NCBI GenBank assembly: GCA_029339505.1
Contig: JAQISU010000003.1
Span: forward strand, 20,529,001 to 20,593,000
Direction: 5' to 3'
Origin: Unio delphinus
Lineage: Eukaryota > Mollusca > Bivalvia > Unionida > Unionidae
DNA: 64,000 nt
The notes under the pieces are model-generated. The model made no database searches. It saw only the letters and a list, made by a program, of their open reading frames with translations, and was not told the DNA's origin. The position numbers and the translations under genes were made by a program. The first letter of the stretch is position 1. Every line of letters starts with the position of its first letter. Below, piece by piece: positions 12,701-27,700 of this stretch.

Positions 12701-15700
12701 GTTTTCCAATGATGGAATTCTATTCTAAACATTAGTGTAACAATGGATAATTTGTCAAAGTTGTCATTGTATGTATTTGTAGTGAGGAGTCCAAAAGACG
12801 AGGGTTCACTGCTATAGTAGACAGTCGTGATGGCTCCTGGTCCATTCTGGTGACACTTCTTGGTTGTATGAAGGTAGAAAAGACCACTCTGCCATAATCA
12901 TCTTATACATTATGATCATCTTATACACTATAAACATCTTGTACACTGAAGTTTGAATGTATGATGACACTGCTTGGCTGTATGACGGTAGAAATTATCC
13001 TTCTGTCATACTCATCTTGTACACTACAATCATCTTACACACAATGATCATCTTGCACACTATGATCATCTTACTATGATCATCTTGTACACTATGATCA
13101 TCTTACTGTGATCATCTTTCATACTATGATCATCTTACTATGATCATCTTGTACACTATGATCATCTTACTGTGATCATCTTTCATACTATGATCATCTT
13201 ACTATGATCATCTTGTACACTATGATCATCTTGCACACTATGATCATCTTACTATGATCATCTTTCATACTATGATCATCTTGTACACTATGATCATCTT
13301 ACTGTGATCATCTTTCATACTATGATCATCTTACTATGATCATCTTGTACACTATGATCATCTTGTACACTATGATCATCTTGTACACTATGATCATCTT
13401 ACTGTGATCATCTTTCATACTATGATCATCTTACTATGATCATCTTGAACACAATGATCATCTTGCACACTATGATCATCTTACTATGATCATCTTGTAC
13501 ACTATGATCATCTTACTGTGATCATCTTTCATGCTATGATCATCTTACTATGATCATCTTTCATACTATGATCATCTTACTGTGATCATCTTTCGTACTA
13601 TGATCATCTTACTATGATCATCTTTCGTACTATGATCATCTTACTATGATCATCTTTCGCACTATGATCATCTTGCTATGATCATCTTTCACACTATGAT
13701 CATCTTTCATACTGTGATCATCTTACTATGATCATCTTTCATACTATGAAGTTTGATTATATGGACAATAGACATGTCCAATATACAATAGACTTTCTTT
13801 CAAACTATGTAAAAATTCTGTAAGTATTGTATAAATACTTTAAAACAGTGTTAAATACTTTCTATAAAACTTTGTAAAATTTGTGTATGTATTGAATAAA
13901 TACTTCAAAACAGTGTAAAATATTTTGTTTAGAACTATGTAAAAATACTATAAATTATTGTATAAATAATTTTAAAACAGTGTAAAATACTTGCATTTAT
14001 TAATCTGTGGAAATGTGATGTATTTATAAATCTGTTTAAGTGTGATGTATTTATAAATCTGGGAGTGTGATGTATTTGTAAATCTGTGGAAGTGTGATGC
14101 ATTTGTACATTTATGGAGGTGTGTTGCATTTATTGATCAGCAGAGGTGTGATGCATTTATAAATTTATGGAGGTGTGATATATTCATTTATTTGTGGAAG
14201 TGTAATGTAGTTATAAATCTGAGGAGGTGCAATGCATTTATACATTTGTGCGTGTGTGATATATTTATAAATCTATGGAAGTGTATTTATAAATCAGTGG
14301 AGGTGTGATGTATTTATAAATCTGGAAGCATGTTGTATGTATAAATCTGTGGAGGTGTGGTGTATTTGCAAATCTGTACAGGTGTGATATATTTATAAAT
14401 CTGTCAAGGCGTGATATATTTATTAATCTGTGGAGGTGTGATATATATGTTTTATAAATCTGGAGGTGTGATGTATTTATTAATCTGAAAAGGTGCTATG
14501 TATTTATAAGTCTGTAGTGCTGTTATGCAACAATTAGTGTTTGGAGATGTGATGTTTTTATAAAACTATGCAGCTGTACATATATTTATAAATCTGTGGA
14601 GGTGTGGTGTATTTATAAATCTGTGGAGGTGTGGTGTATTTATAAATCTGTGGAGGTGTGGTGTATTTATAAATCTGTGGTGTTGTGATATACATAATAA
14701 TATAAATTAGGAGAGGTGACATTTATAACTCGGAGGTGTGATGTATTTACGAGTCTGAGAAGCTGATGTGTATTTATAACTCTGGAGGTATCCTGTATAA
14801 ATAAGGTTTTAGAGATGTGATTGTTTATAAATCAACTCTTATTTATATGTGATGTTCTACTTTTAGAAATCATGTAAATCAACAGTTATTTAGAGGTGAA
14901 GTTCTATTTTTAAAAATCATAAAGATCAACATTTACTTAGAGGTTTTAGAAATCATAACAAAATTGCCAGTTCAGATTTTTGGTTAATATATTCGCAATC
15001 CGCTGCATTGATAAAATAGTTTCAGCATTTGGGTGTATCAAATTAATCTGATTAACATCACTATCCTTGAGATAGATAACAATGAAGGGATAATATTAGC
15101 AAAAACAATACTGATATATTTTGTACCCTTTAAAGGGGCATATATTTTTACCCTTGGTATGCACATACATCCATCATGATTAATTTTAATGTTAAGATCC
15201 CATTGAAGGGGCATGCATTGTTCCTATGTATGTAAATCCATCTTGATTAATTTTAATGTTAAGATCACATTGAAGGGGACTTTATTGTTCCCTTGTCTAT
15301 ATGTACATACATTCATAAGGAATCAGAGATACTTTAAACTGTAGTCATAGGTTGACAGACTACCATTAATAGGCTTTCTACTCTGAGTAATATTAAGTGT
15401 GGTATGTATCTAATTTTTAACTGAAGTAGATAGTTTATATCAGATTTCTGAGTAATATTAAGTGTGGTATGTATCTAATTTTTAACTGAAGTAGATAGTT
15501 TATATCAGATTTCTGAGTAATATTAAGTGTGGTATGTATCTAATTTTTAACTGAAGTAGATAGTTTATATCAGATTTCTGAGTAATATTAAGTGTGGTAT
15601 GTATCTAATTTTTAACTGAAGTAGATAGTTTATATCAGATTTCTGAGTAATATTAAGTGTGGTATGTATCTAATTTTTAACTGAAGTAGATAGTTTATAT

Positions 15701-18700
15701 CAGATTTCTGAGTAATATTAAGTGTGGTATGTATCTAATTTTTAACTGAAGTAGATAGTTTATATCAGATTTCTGAGTAATATTAAGTGTGGTACGTATC
15801 TAATTTTTAACTGAAGTAGATAGTTTATATCAGATTTCTGAGTAATATTAAGTGTGGTATGTATCTAATTTTTAACTGAAGTAGATAGTTTATATCAGAT
15901 TTCTGAGTAATATTAAGTGTGGTATGTATCTAATTTTTAACTGAAGTAGATAGTTTTTATCAGATTTCTGAGTAATATTAAGTGTGGTATGTATCTAATT
16001 TTTAAATGAAGTAGATAGTTTATATCAGATTTCTGAGTAATATTAAGTGTGGTATGTATCTAATTTTTAACTGAAGTAGATTTTATCAGATTTCTGAGTA
16101 ATATTAAGTGTGGTATGTATCTAATTTTTAACTGAAGTAGATAGTTTTTATCAGATTTCTGAGTAATATTAAGTGTGGTATGTATCTAATTTTTAACTGA
16201 AGTAGATAGTTTTTATCAGATTTCTGAGTAATATTAAGTGTGGTATGTATCTAATTTTTAACTGAAGTAGATAGTTTATATCAAATTTCTGAGTAATATT
16301 AAGTGTGGTATGTATCTAATTTTTAACTGAAGTAGATAGTTTATATCAGATTTCTTAGGTTCATTTTGATAATGTCGTTTTTTAAAATTTCTTGTACAGC
16401 AATCTCTGGGTGACTTCTTGAAGCAAGTGTTGGTTCTAAAAGCAGATGGACTAGGGGAAAGAACAGCAAGTAGTAGTAGCTTTAGACGAGACAGGGCAAT
16501 AAACATCGAGGTAAGATAGGAGAGAGAGATTGTGAGATTGTTGTGGCGATGATGATGTGGGATATGTGATGAGAATGTGATATTTGTGTGTTTTGTCTCA
16601 ACATTGAAAAAGCAATTAAAATATATATCCAGTCTTCTCAAAAAAAAGACAGCAGTCATTGTACAAATATTGTAATTTTCAACAATTTATTTTTATTTTG
16701 GTTAAATTTCTTATGTTTGCTTATATTTGCTAACCTGTTAATAGAATCTTGTCATTCATGGTATGGATCATAACAAAGTTATGACAATTCATAGTCATAG
16801 AAATTTTTGTATTTTAAAAAAAAAAAATTTAAGTGTTTAATTCTTGGTCAACATTTTCAGATTTCATTAATTATAAACATGTACTCAATTCATAAATTGT
16901 TCTTGGCTTGCACCAGTTATAGTAAAAAGGTAATATTTATAACCTTGTTAAAATTGCTTCTTGGCTGGGTAATTTAATACAAAAATCATTCAAAAACTTC
17001 ATGGCTCATATAAAACTCCTGAGTTCTCTTCTTGCTTGGAATGAAATTTTACATAAAATGGTACTTTCCTTTTTTACTTCTGTGCAAACTTTTTATGAAA
17101 GCACATTTAACTCTTACAGCTTGACTATAGCTGTAGATGAGAAGATTTTGTATGTATGTGTGGCAGTATAAATATATATTACTTTGATCATATTATTTAA
17201 TTAATGAATTTGAATGTTTAGCCCATACTACATGTATGGCTATGGACATTCTTGGAAATTAAAAATATTAATTTAATTCAGTTCAGGCTTTACATCAACT
17301 TTTTTATATATATTTGAAGCTCATCATCAGCTTCACTGTATTTTGAGTTCTCTTTCACCACTGTATTTGGAGTTTTCTTTCCCCCGTTGTATTTGGAGTT
17401 CTATTTCCCCACTGTATTTTGAGTTCTCTTTCCTCAATTACATTTTGAGTTCTATTTCCCCATTTTATTTTGAGTTCTATTTCCCCATTATACTTAGATT
17501 TCTCTTTCCCCATTGTATTTGGAGTTCTCTTTCCCATTTGTATTTGAAGTTCTCTTTCCCCGTTGTATTTGGAGTTCTCTTTCCCCGTTGTATTTGGTGT
17601 TCTTTTTCCCAATTGTATTTGGAGTTCTCTTTCCCCATTGTAGTTATAGTTCTCTTTCCCCACTTTTTTACGAGTTCTCTTTCCCCATCATATTTGGAGT
17701 TCTCTTTCCCAATTGTATTTGGAGTTCTCTTTCTCCATTGTATTTGGAGTTGTATTTCCCCAGTGTATTTGAAGTTCTCTTTCCCCATCGTATTTGAGTT
17801 CTCTTTCCCCATCGTATTTGGAGTTCTCTTTCCCAATTGTATTTGGAGTTATCTTTCTCCATTGTATTTGGAGTTGTATTTCCCCACTGTATTTGAAGTT
17901 CTCTTTCCCCATCGTATTTGAGTTCTCTTTCCCCATCGTATTTGGAGTTCTCTTTCCCCACTGTATTTGGAGTTTTCTTTCCCCATGGTATTTGGAGTTC
18001 TCTTTCCCAATTTATTTGGAGTTCTCTTTCTCCATTGTATTTGGAGTTCTATTTTCAAATTGTATTTGGTGTTCTCTTTCCCAATTGTAACTCGAGTTCT
18101 CTTTCCCTATTGTATTTTGAGTTTTATTTTCCCATTGTATTTTGAGTTCTCTTTCCCCATTGTATTTGAGTTCTCTTTCCCCATTGTATTTGAGTTCTCT
18201 TTCCCCATTGTATTTGAGTTCTCTTTCCCCATTGTATTTGGAGTTCTCTTTCCTCAATTGTATTTTGAGTTCGCTTTCCCCAATGTATTTCAAGTTCTCT
18301 TTCCCAACTATATTTTTTTTAGTTCTCTTTCCCAATTGTATTTTGAGTTCTCTTTTTTAATGCAGTCATCTGAAAAAAAAAAAAGAGTACAATTTTAGTA
18401 AAATTATAACTCTATGGAGTTTTTAATGTCTGTTATTATACATTGATAGTATATTTAAAATATGTGATAGATGGAACCTTTTCTTGTCATTTTTGTTGTT
18501 TGTATGGAATACAGGTATGTAATCACAGAGATATGAAAATCTATAGTTTTTATAATGTATGAGGTCTTTGTGTATAGGCAAATATATACTGTAGTATCAT
18601 CAATATTCGTGGGGGATCAATTTTCGTGGTTTTCGTGGTTGCCACAAACCACGAATTTAAATCCCCAACGAAAAATGAGCCACATAGGTTGATGATTCCC

Positions 18701-21700
18701 CCCCCCCCCCATTCCCGACCCGTTTTTTTTTTACAGTGTTTCATTTAAGTAAGGATAGAGAGTAATAGTAATACTAAACAGAAAGAAAGAAAGAAAAAAT
18801 ACTAGTAATACAAAATAACTGCATATGAAAATTAGATTTAATAGTTATTGAAGTCGATCCTTCAATCTAGTGCAGCTGTTGTTTAAACATTCAAATCCTT
18901 CTGAAAGCACATTTTTTTATCCATGCATTTTAAATCCAATAGAACAACAATCCTGTAAAAAAAAATATTTTTTTTGAAACACTAAAGCAGATTATTAAAG
19001 CTCACACTGCACAGATTGTTGGACAAAGCCACTGTTTCAGTTATACTCTCCTCGCTTTCTTTTCCGGGACACAGACTGAAGCAGTGGTTCTACTGCGTCA
19101 TTAGCTGCCTGGTAAGCGAGAGCCTGCGCCGGGTTCTCAGCTTCTGATGGGTTAGGAAGTCCAGGAACCGAGGGTGATCTAAGTTGAATTGTACCACTCT
19201 TAAGCCACTGTGTTAACGCCATGATAGTCATAAAGTACTGATATTGCAACTTTATGGACAGTGGTTTAAGTAAGAGATCATTCAGATGTACTTTAATAAC
19301 TGATTGGTCTGGTTTTGTTGGCGGCGTCGGCTTCCTTTGATCTTGAACACTCAAACGAAAACATGGCGAAACTGATTAATCCTGACGGGTGTTTGATATG
19401 TGCTCACATAGGTGGAAGTATTGTTTTAGTGTTGTTGGCTGAGTCTGCTTTGACAGATGTTAATCACTTGGCCAAAAACACGTTGTAAGTATTGAACTTG
19501 CCGGGTCTTAGATATGTACTCATACAGGTGGTAGTATTGTTTTAAACATTAATGTTACCGCCGTTTGCGTCGGCATCGTTTTATTCTTTTGTATTCTTTA
19601 TTTGGGGTACTTGTAGAGGTTAAACCATGAAATTAACTACCTTATAATATGCAAAATTTGACAGGCAAAACCACGAATTTACGTCCCCACGAAAATGCCT
19701 TTTTTTACAAAACCACGAAAATTGAGCCCAACGAAAATAAATGATACTACAGTAATATATAAGAGTTATGGAATATGTAAAAAAAAAATGGTTGCTGCAC
19801 AGATTGAAATGATATCATCAATAATTATGAAGTTATTTGAACCAACCATGGAACGGATTGAGTTTAGCTTCAAGGCCACAGAAGAAATTTATAGGGTATT
19901 GGCAACTTCAGAATGCCCTCCACCTCTTATTGCCATTCCAGACTACAAAGTTAAGGCGTCTGTAGATATTAATGGGGAGGAAGAGACGCCGTCCTTCCGG
20001 CTCCTTCCCCACTGTATTTGAAGTTCTCTTTCCCCATCGTATTTGAGTTCTCTTTCCCCATCGTATTTGGAGTTCTCTTTCCCCACTGTATTTGGAGTTT
20101 TCTTTCCCCATGGTATTTGGAGTTCTCTTTCCCAATTTATTTGGAGTTCTCTTTCTCCATTGTATTTGGAGTTCTATTTTCAAATTGTATTTGGTGTTCT
20201 CTTTCCCAATTGTAACTCGAGTTCTCTTTCCCTATTGTATTTTGAGTTTTATTTTCCCATTGTATTTTGAGTTCTCTTTCCCCATTGTATTTGAGTTCTC
20301 TTTCCCCATTGTATTTGAGTTCTCTTTCCCCATTGTATTTGAGTTCTCTTTCCCCATTGTATTTGGAGTTCTCTTTCCTCAATTGTATTTTGAGTTCGCT
20401 TTCCCCAATGTATTTCAAGTTCTCTTTCCCAACTATATTTTTTTTAGTTCTCTTTCCCAATTGTATTTTGAGTTCTCTTTTTTAATGCAGTCATCTGAAA
20501 AAAAAAAAAGAGTACAATTTTAGTAAAATTATAACTCTATGGAGTTTTTAATGTCTGTTATTATACATTGATAGTATATTTAAAATATGTGATAGATGGA
20601 ACCTTTTCTTGTCATTTTTGTTGTTTGTATGGAATACAGGTATGTAATCACAGAGATATGAAAATCTATAGTTTTTATAATGTATGAGGTCTTTGTGTAT
20701 AGGCAAATATATACTGTAGTATCATCAATATTCGTGGGGGATCAATTTTCGTGGTTTTCGTGGTTGCCACAAACCACGAATTTAAATCCCCAACGAAAAA
20801 TGAGCCACATAGGTTGATGATTCCCCCCCCCCCCATTCCCGACCCGTTTTTTTTTTACAGTGTTTCATTTAAGTAAGGATAGAGAGTAATAGTAATACTA
20901 AACAGAAAGAAAGAAAGAAAAAATACTAGTAATACAAAATAACTGCATATGAAAATTAGATTTAATAGTTATTGAAGTCGATCCTTCAATCTAGTGCAGC
21001 TGTTGTTTAAACATTCAAATCCTTCTGAAAGCACATTTTTTTATCCATGCATTTTAAATCCAATAGAACAACAATCCTGTAAAAAAAAATATTTTTTTTG
21101 AAACACTAAAGCAGATTATTAAAGCTCACACTGCACAGATTGTTGGACAAAGCCACTGTTTCAGTTATACTCTCCTCGCTTTCTTTTCCGGGACACAGAC
21201 TGAAGCAGTGGTTCTACTGCGTCATTAGCTGCCTGGTAAGCGAGAGCCTGCGCCGGGTTCTCAGCTTCTGATGGGTTAGGAAGTCCAGGAACCGAGGGTG
21301 ATCTAAGTTGAATTTTACCACTCTTAAGCCACTGTGTTAACGCCATGATAGTCATAAAGTACTGATATTGCAACTTTATGGACAGTGGTTTAAGTAAGAG
21401 ATCATTCAGATGTACTTTAATAACTGATTGGTCTGGTTTTGTTGGCGGCGTCGGCTTCCTTTGATCTTGAACACTCAAACGAAAACATGGCGAAACTGAT
21501 TAATCCTGACGGGTGTTTGATATGTGCTCACATAGGTGGAAGTATTGTTTTAGTGTTGTTGGCTGAGTCTGCTTTGACAGATGTTAATCACTTGGCCAAA
21601 AACACGTTGTAAGTATTGAACTTGCCGGGTCTTAGATATGTACTCATACAGGTGGTAGTATTGTTTTAAACATTAATGTTACCGCCGTTTGCGTCGGCAT

Positions 21701-24700
21701 CGTTTTATTCTTTTGTATTCTTTATTTGGGGTACTTGTAGAGGTTAAACCATGAAATTAACTACCTTATAATATGCAAAATTTGACAGGCAAAACCACGA
21801 ATTTACGTCCCCACGAAAATGCCTTTTTTTACAAAACCACGAAAATTGAGCCCAACGAAAATAAATGATACTACAGTAATATATAAGAGTTATGGAATAT
21901 GTAAAAAAAAAATGGTTGCTGCACAGATTGAAATGATATCATCAATAATTATGATATCATTGCAGTGATGTCACTTATTACTTGTGTGTGTCACAAGGCT
22001 CAAACCTGGAGTGTGATTGGTACTTAATAAGAACCTTATAAAAACTGAAAAATAATATGAAACGAAAATAATAAAATAATCAATGAAAAGATCTTTGGAA
22101 ATTGTATACAATTTAGCCTTGCAGGCCTTCTTTTTGCAAAAGACTTATCAATAATTGTCTCATACTTAATAAATTCACACACCAGCATATCTTTTTTTGT
22201 GTATCTTATAACAGCAGTTGTGGTATTCAATCAATGCTCATCTTATGAATTTATAAATACTGACTTAGACTATTTTATTTTACAGTTGCAATCTGGGTAC
22301 TTTTTTCCATGCTTTTCTATTCAATGACCTTTATTATGGGATGGACATTTAACTTAGTGCACAAGAAACTTAAGACAAACCTAAAAATGTTTTCTAATGA
22401 TTTTAGATTGCTGGGCATTTAGCTATGTAAAGAAATGTACATTAACTTAAACATGCCAACTTTTCAGAAATGACCATCCATAAACGCATGTGGTCCTTAT
22501 ATTATGTTGTTGGTTTAATTATATGTGAATTTTAATACAGCTCACTTCATTATAATGTACAGTTAATTGTCCAATGTTTGGAAAAGTACTTTAGTTTTGC
22601 CATTTTTTGGGGGTTGTTTATTAGGGTTTTAGTATGATGGACACAGTTAATACAGAAATTTGACAAATATTATCTGTTTTCTTCAGCCGCAGTTTGTGAC
22701 TTTAAATCGACTGTATACATATGTAGACAAGAACCAGCTGATACCCAGTATGGGAGGGACACTTTCATACCAACACAGTGTCTGGCTTAGGAACAGGCTG
22801 GTATGTGGATTGAAATAAGTTTATGTATACTTGCAGGATATTTAGCTCACCTATCCAGGTCAGTTTATGACATGGCCATTACATTTGTAGTGTATTGTAT
22901 AATGCTTATCTGTCGACATTGTTATTTCCAGCAACTTTTCAAATATCACAGGGCCAAATTTTTCATAATTTGGTAGGAATCATTATGGCATAAAAGTATG
23001 TCAGTTTTATAATTAAAAAATACCATTAAATACTAAAAATTGAAAAACCTGAAAGTTTCTTAATTTTGAAAGACTTCTTAACAGAATTTGTCAGAATTTG
23101 ACAAAAAACATGAAGGTCTTTCAGATGTATGCATATGCCATCTAATATGGACTCCTGACTAAAAACAGAAAAACATTCAAACAACTCTCAAGAACAATGC
23201 TACAGAATTTGACCAGATTTTGACAGAAAACATGAAGGCCTTCCAAATGTTTACAAGTGATGTATGTGCATCATCGAATGGTTTTAAAACATCAAATTAA
23301 ATATTGCAACCAATAATAAACACAGTCATACCCTTAAATGGCTCCATGAAAAACTACTCAGTTTACAAAAAGTTTCTTGGTGTGAAGGCATTTCTTTAAA
23401 TAGGTTACCCAATCATAGTAACTTAGAGGAACTACTACTATTTCACTATCTAGCCCAATCATATAAACGGTTTAGCTTAAGAAAGCTAAAAATTACCAGC
23501 CCACCTTGGTGGCAATGGGACAGAGTTATCTTTCCTTGGTACAGGAATTGGCAGCAAATCCTGTGACTATTTGTTACTAATTTCACCCATGACAAGCCAC
23601 ACACTCTTTTCAGGAGAGACCTCACAAAGACCTTTACCAAGTGTTTGGAAGTTATAAATTTAAAGTTGGAGGAGTTTTCACCTTCTATGGAAGTATACTC
23701 CAAAGTTTCCCCTTTTCTTTCTTCTGATTATTACAAATTACAACCGGTACATACAGGCAAGTTTTCTATACAGTGCAATTGTTTTCTATACAGTGCAATC
23801 TTGGCATCTGTTCTCTAAGCTTCACTGAATTTACCTGTACCGGCCATTATTGAACCTTTCTACTGGTAGTATTGTGAATTGATATTATATATTGATGGGT
23901 CATTTTATTCATTAGATCCTTTGTTAGCACTATGGTAGGACTGCTCCCCAGAGGTCTGTGTGATAGACGAATCCATACATTCTTCTTGTTGATTTCCCAT
24001 AATGTCCCTTGCTGATGCTGAGGTTGTGGGGATGGAAATTGGTCTCCTTGGTGACTTGTTTCCAGATTTTGTCAACCTGGCCATTAAATAGGAGAAAAGT
24101 AGATAAAGGTTACGATTTTAGTTTGGCCTTAAGGTATTTTGACTGGGTTAGTGTAATTAAGAAATATATTTGACAAGAAAAAGTTGGTTTCTGATTGGTA
24201 GTGTTGTTGCATGGCTGGTGGATTAAGAAATTTTGGGGGGGGAGGGAACCTGATGAAAACCCTCTATCCACATTAAGCTTCTGGATAGCTTTCTTACATA
24301 CCCACATTGGCTAAAACTGGGATGAATGGAAACAGAGGTGAAATAGCTATAATCGGTAAAGGCAAGCACTTGACACTGGGCCACCAGGGGCCCCAATTCA
24401 GTTTGGTACATGATGTTTCTGATCTGTCATTAAATACGGTCCCTGTGAATTTGTTTTATAAAAAACTGAAGCAGAATTTGAGAGAATTTTACTGAACACT
24501 TCCTCTTTAAAGGTCTTTCAAGTTTGAACAAATGCAGTTCGTATCAAATACTAAAGCTAGAAGAATCTTAAATGATGCATTCTCAGAAATGCTTCTGCAG
24601 AATGTGTTGTCAGGGTATGTAAAAGTTTTGTTTGGGTATGTAAAAGTTTTGTTTGGGTATGTTAATTTTGTCTGAGTATGTAAGAGTTTTATTTGGGTAT

Positions 24701-27700
24701 GTTAATTTTGTCTGAGTAAGTAAGAGTTTTGTCTGGGTATGTTAATTTTGTCTGGGTATGTCAGTTATGTCTGGGTATGTACAAGTTTTGTCTATTTGGT
24801 TGCCTGGCTGGTAAAGTGGATATTTACAAGGCCGCAATTAAAATTATCTTTGTTTCCCCTTACCCTACCCAACAATTTGAAGTTGGGTAGGTAGGTAGGC
24901 TAATAATTTTTTTTTCTCATGAAATTCATGACACTATAAACTGACACATAGGAAACAGAAAAACGATAAATTCAACTTTAATAATAATACTGAAATACAG
25001 TAACTCATGAACTGAAATACAGTAACTTGTGAACAAGTTTAAAATGTTTTATAGACTAGATTAGTTTTTGATAAGGGCTATTCCAATAAAAATACTCCCT
25101 GCAGGCATTGGCCAGGGTATCAATTTAACAGATTTACTCAAATTTTGAAACATATATTAAATGAGAGTAATTTCAATGAAATATAAAGATACACATGTAA
25201 AGGTGCAAGAAGTGTTTTTTTTCCGAGTTTTTGAGGAGTGTTGGGTTAAGGTAGATATTTGCTGGAATAACCCTTAGTATTTTTTCTGACTAGGTCAAAT
25301 GTATAAAAATGTTTTAAAATAATTAATAAAAGTATTTTAAAAGTCTTGAGTATTCTTTCTGACTAGTATCATTGGGTTCAATATATAATGAGACTTAACA
25401 TATTTGCAAGACCTGTCAAAATGCACAAATATAAAGTTAGACATTGAATAGTGTCTCAAATATGCAGAAACATGTCAATAAAGTAATGTCAGAACACTAA
25501 ATACATGTAGAAATCTAACTAACAAAAAAGAAACAAACAATGCAAAACATCATTTTAAATGTCATTAAGAGCTGCCAGGTGGTTAGTTTTTAACTGGGTT
25601 TTGATTTTGGAATGTCCTTTCCAGATGCTAAACATTGCTGGCACACTGGTAGAACAGTACAGAATCTTCCAGTCATTTCTTGGGATTTTTCTGCTCCTAT
25701 GGCTCCACAATGAGCACAAATATCTGGTCTGCCAATGTTGCTGGCATAGTATGGGAATTCAATGTGTACAGCACAAGACTATTGTAGTCTTACAAACACT
25801 TTTCCCTGTAGGATGTCTCCTAAAATATATTAAATAGAACACCAATTATCCAAAATTGAACTTTAATGTCTGAAGGTGACTAGACATGATACACAACAAA
25901 TAGCATATAGAACCTGAAACTAAATCTGTAAATAATTATCTTTATAAACACAGAGAAACTAGTATAAAAAGATAAATGAGCAGCTTGGACTTCACTAAAA
26001 ATTGGGAGCATGGACCAGGAAACAGGAATACTTGTAAAATAATATTCACATTAAAATTTTAGTGCAATGGCTAGTACTAAGAGAAAATCACAGTTAAAAA
26101 AAGCAATATCTGACATGAAAGAGCATTAAAAACTATCTGGGCTCTCTGACAGTGTCAGACATGATTCTAAATCAAGGTAAGAGTCAAACCGCATTCAGTA
26201 TGTGAAGAGTGTATAGGTATATTTTTGAATAAAGTATTAAGGACTTGGATAAAAGTATAAAATATTAAATCATTAGAACTTACCATCAGGTGTGATAACA
26301 GAACCACAAGTATAGTCGTATTTCTCCAAAGTATGTGTCAAAGCTCTCTGGTCTCTTGCTGTTAGTTTCGTCTTAGCGTATATGCATCGTGGTTTTAGAC
26401 ACTCACAGCAGTTAACAGTTTGTCTAACATTCTGTCCCACAAGAATACTGTTTTTACAACCCTGTAAAAAGAAACATAAATATCATCACTTGTGTTTTAA
26501 GTGTTGTGTAGTGACATGCCCTCTATTTTGTAACTTATTATGTTACAAGGGGTTCTATTAAAGTTGCAGTTTCTTAAATAACTTTTTTATATACATGTGT
26601 TGTTATTATTGCACAATTTATAACTGTTAAAGTAATACTTTATAAAACTTCTATATTTTAATAAGATTTATGAACATCCTTACCTGTTGTTCTTGTGCCA
26701 CAGCAGCTACAGTTTGCTTTAAACTAGACGGCCTGTCCTTATCTGTAGTTTCTTTACCAAGCAGTTCATCAAATGGCTTGTAATGCTGTCCAGTTATGTC
26801 TAATATGGGGTCTGGTAACCACGCCCATTCCCTCTCTGGAGTAGGACAGCAACCCTCATCATGACATCTTCTGATCTGAAAGGAGTAATGGCGTTCACGG
26901 CAGTGATCAGCTGTAATAAAATACCAAGAGACATGAAAATCTTTTATTTAATAGAAAGGGCTGACATGCAGGGACATTTAACACATCACTTTTGAAAATG
27001 AGCCAATAAGTTTAAACTAAGGACTAAATTATGTTTGAGTTATGTTTCATATGAAGAAAAAATGAGAAAATGCACAATGAACGGGTTCCTGGCATAATGT
27101 TTAAGAGTAGTGCCCTGGGCCATTAAATTAATAATTCAAATTCAAAACCTTGAATCTAATATCAACAAACGGATTTCATAATTAATAGACTTTAACACTG
27201 CCATATTCATTATGCACTGCAGGTATCAAAATAATGTTTTAATCATGTTTATGTATGTCTTTAATGTTTTTATTGTCTGCTTTTGTTTTGTATGTTATAT
27301 ATGTATAGTTTTTGCTATATTGTGTATGCTCTGTGTTTATTGTTGGTCAAAGCTTAAACATTTGTACTTGACAAACAGACTTTAAATATATTATTAGGAA
27401 GGCAGTAAAAATTCTAGAAAGATTGCAGTTGTCAGAGGGTGCATGAATTCATTTCTAATAACTGTCAGACAGATGTTTGAAAATAACATTATTTCATATA
27501 AAAAAAATTGTTTATACCAGTGAAACGCTCAGCATTTGTGTCCTTAAGTTGTGGTAGCTTTGTTGCCACGGAAGTAGACATTAAAACAGAAAAGGCAGTC
27601 CGTGCAGGTGGTGCTTGTTGATTTTCTGTACTAGTAGTAGTTGAGGAAACATCATCCAACCCAACACTTTCATCACGGGTCACCGTAAATGTAACATATT

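Larger units (their letters stand above)
17881..19830. repeat. Tandem segmental duplication, left copy
   Basis: This 1950-bp segment recurs at 20006-21954 with only a few differences: one base less in a C run, and G to T near 19190. The period is about 2125 bp. The copies share the right part of the 27-bp array and a whole TIR element. Confidence 0.95.
20006..21954. repeat. Tandem segmental duplication, right copy
   Basis: Near-identical to 17881-19830. It begins in the middle of the 27-bp array (20006-20483) and ends at aataattatga, after which single-copy intron resumes. Confidence 0.95.

Noticed and set aside
17343..18398. Frames with SFPIVFGVLF repeats that could look like a membrane protein
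   Set aside because: All come from the 26-27-bp T-rich array, are open in several frames together, and have no homologous context.
19695..20021. 108-codon plus-strand frame over the duplication junction as a gene
   Set aside because: Its first part is TIR element sequence and its end is minisatellite. Only the 175-bp insert looks coding, and it has no start, splice sites or partner exons of its own.
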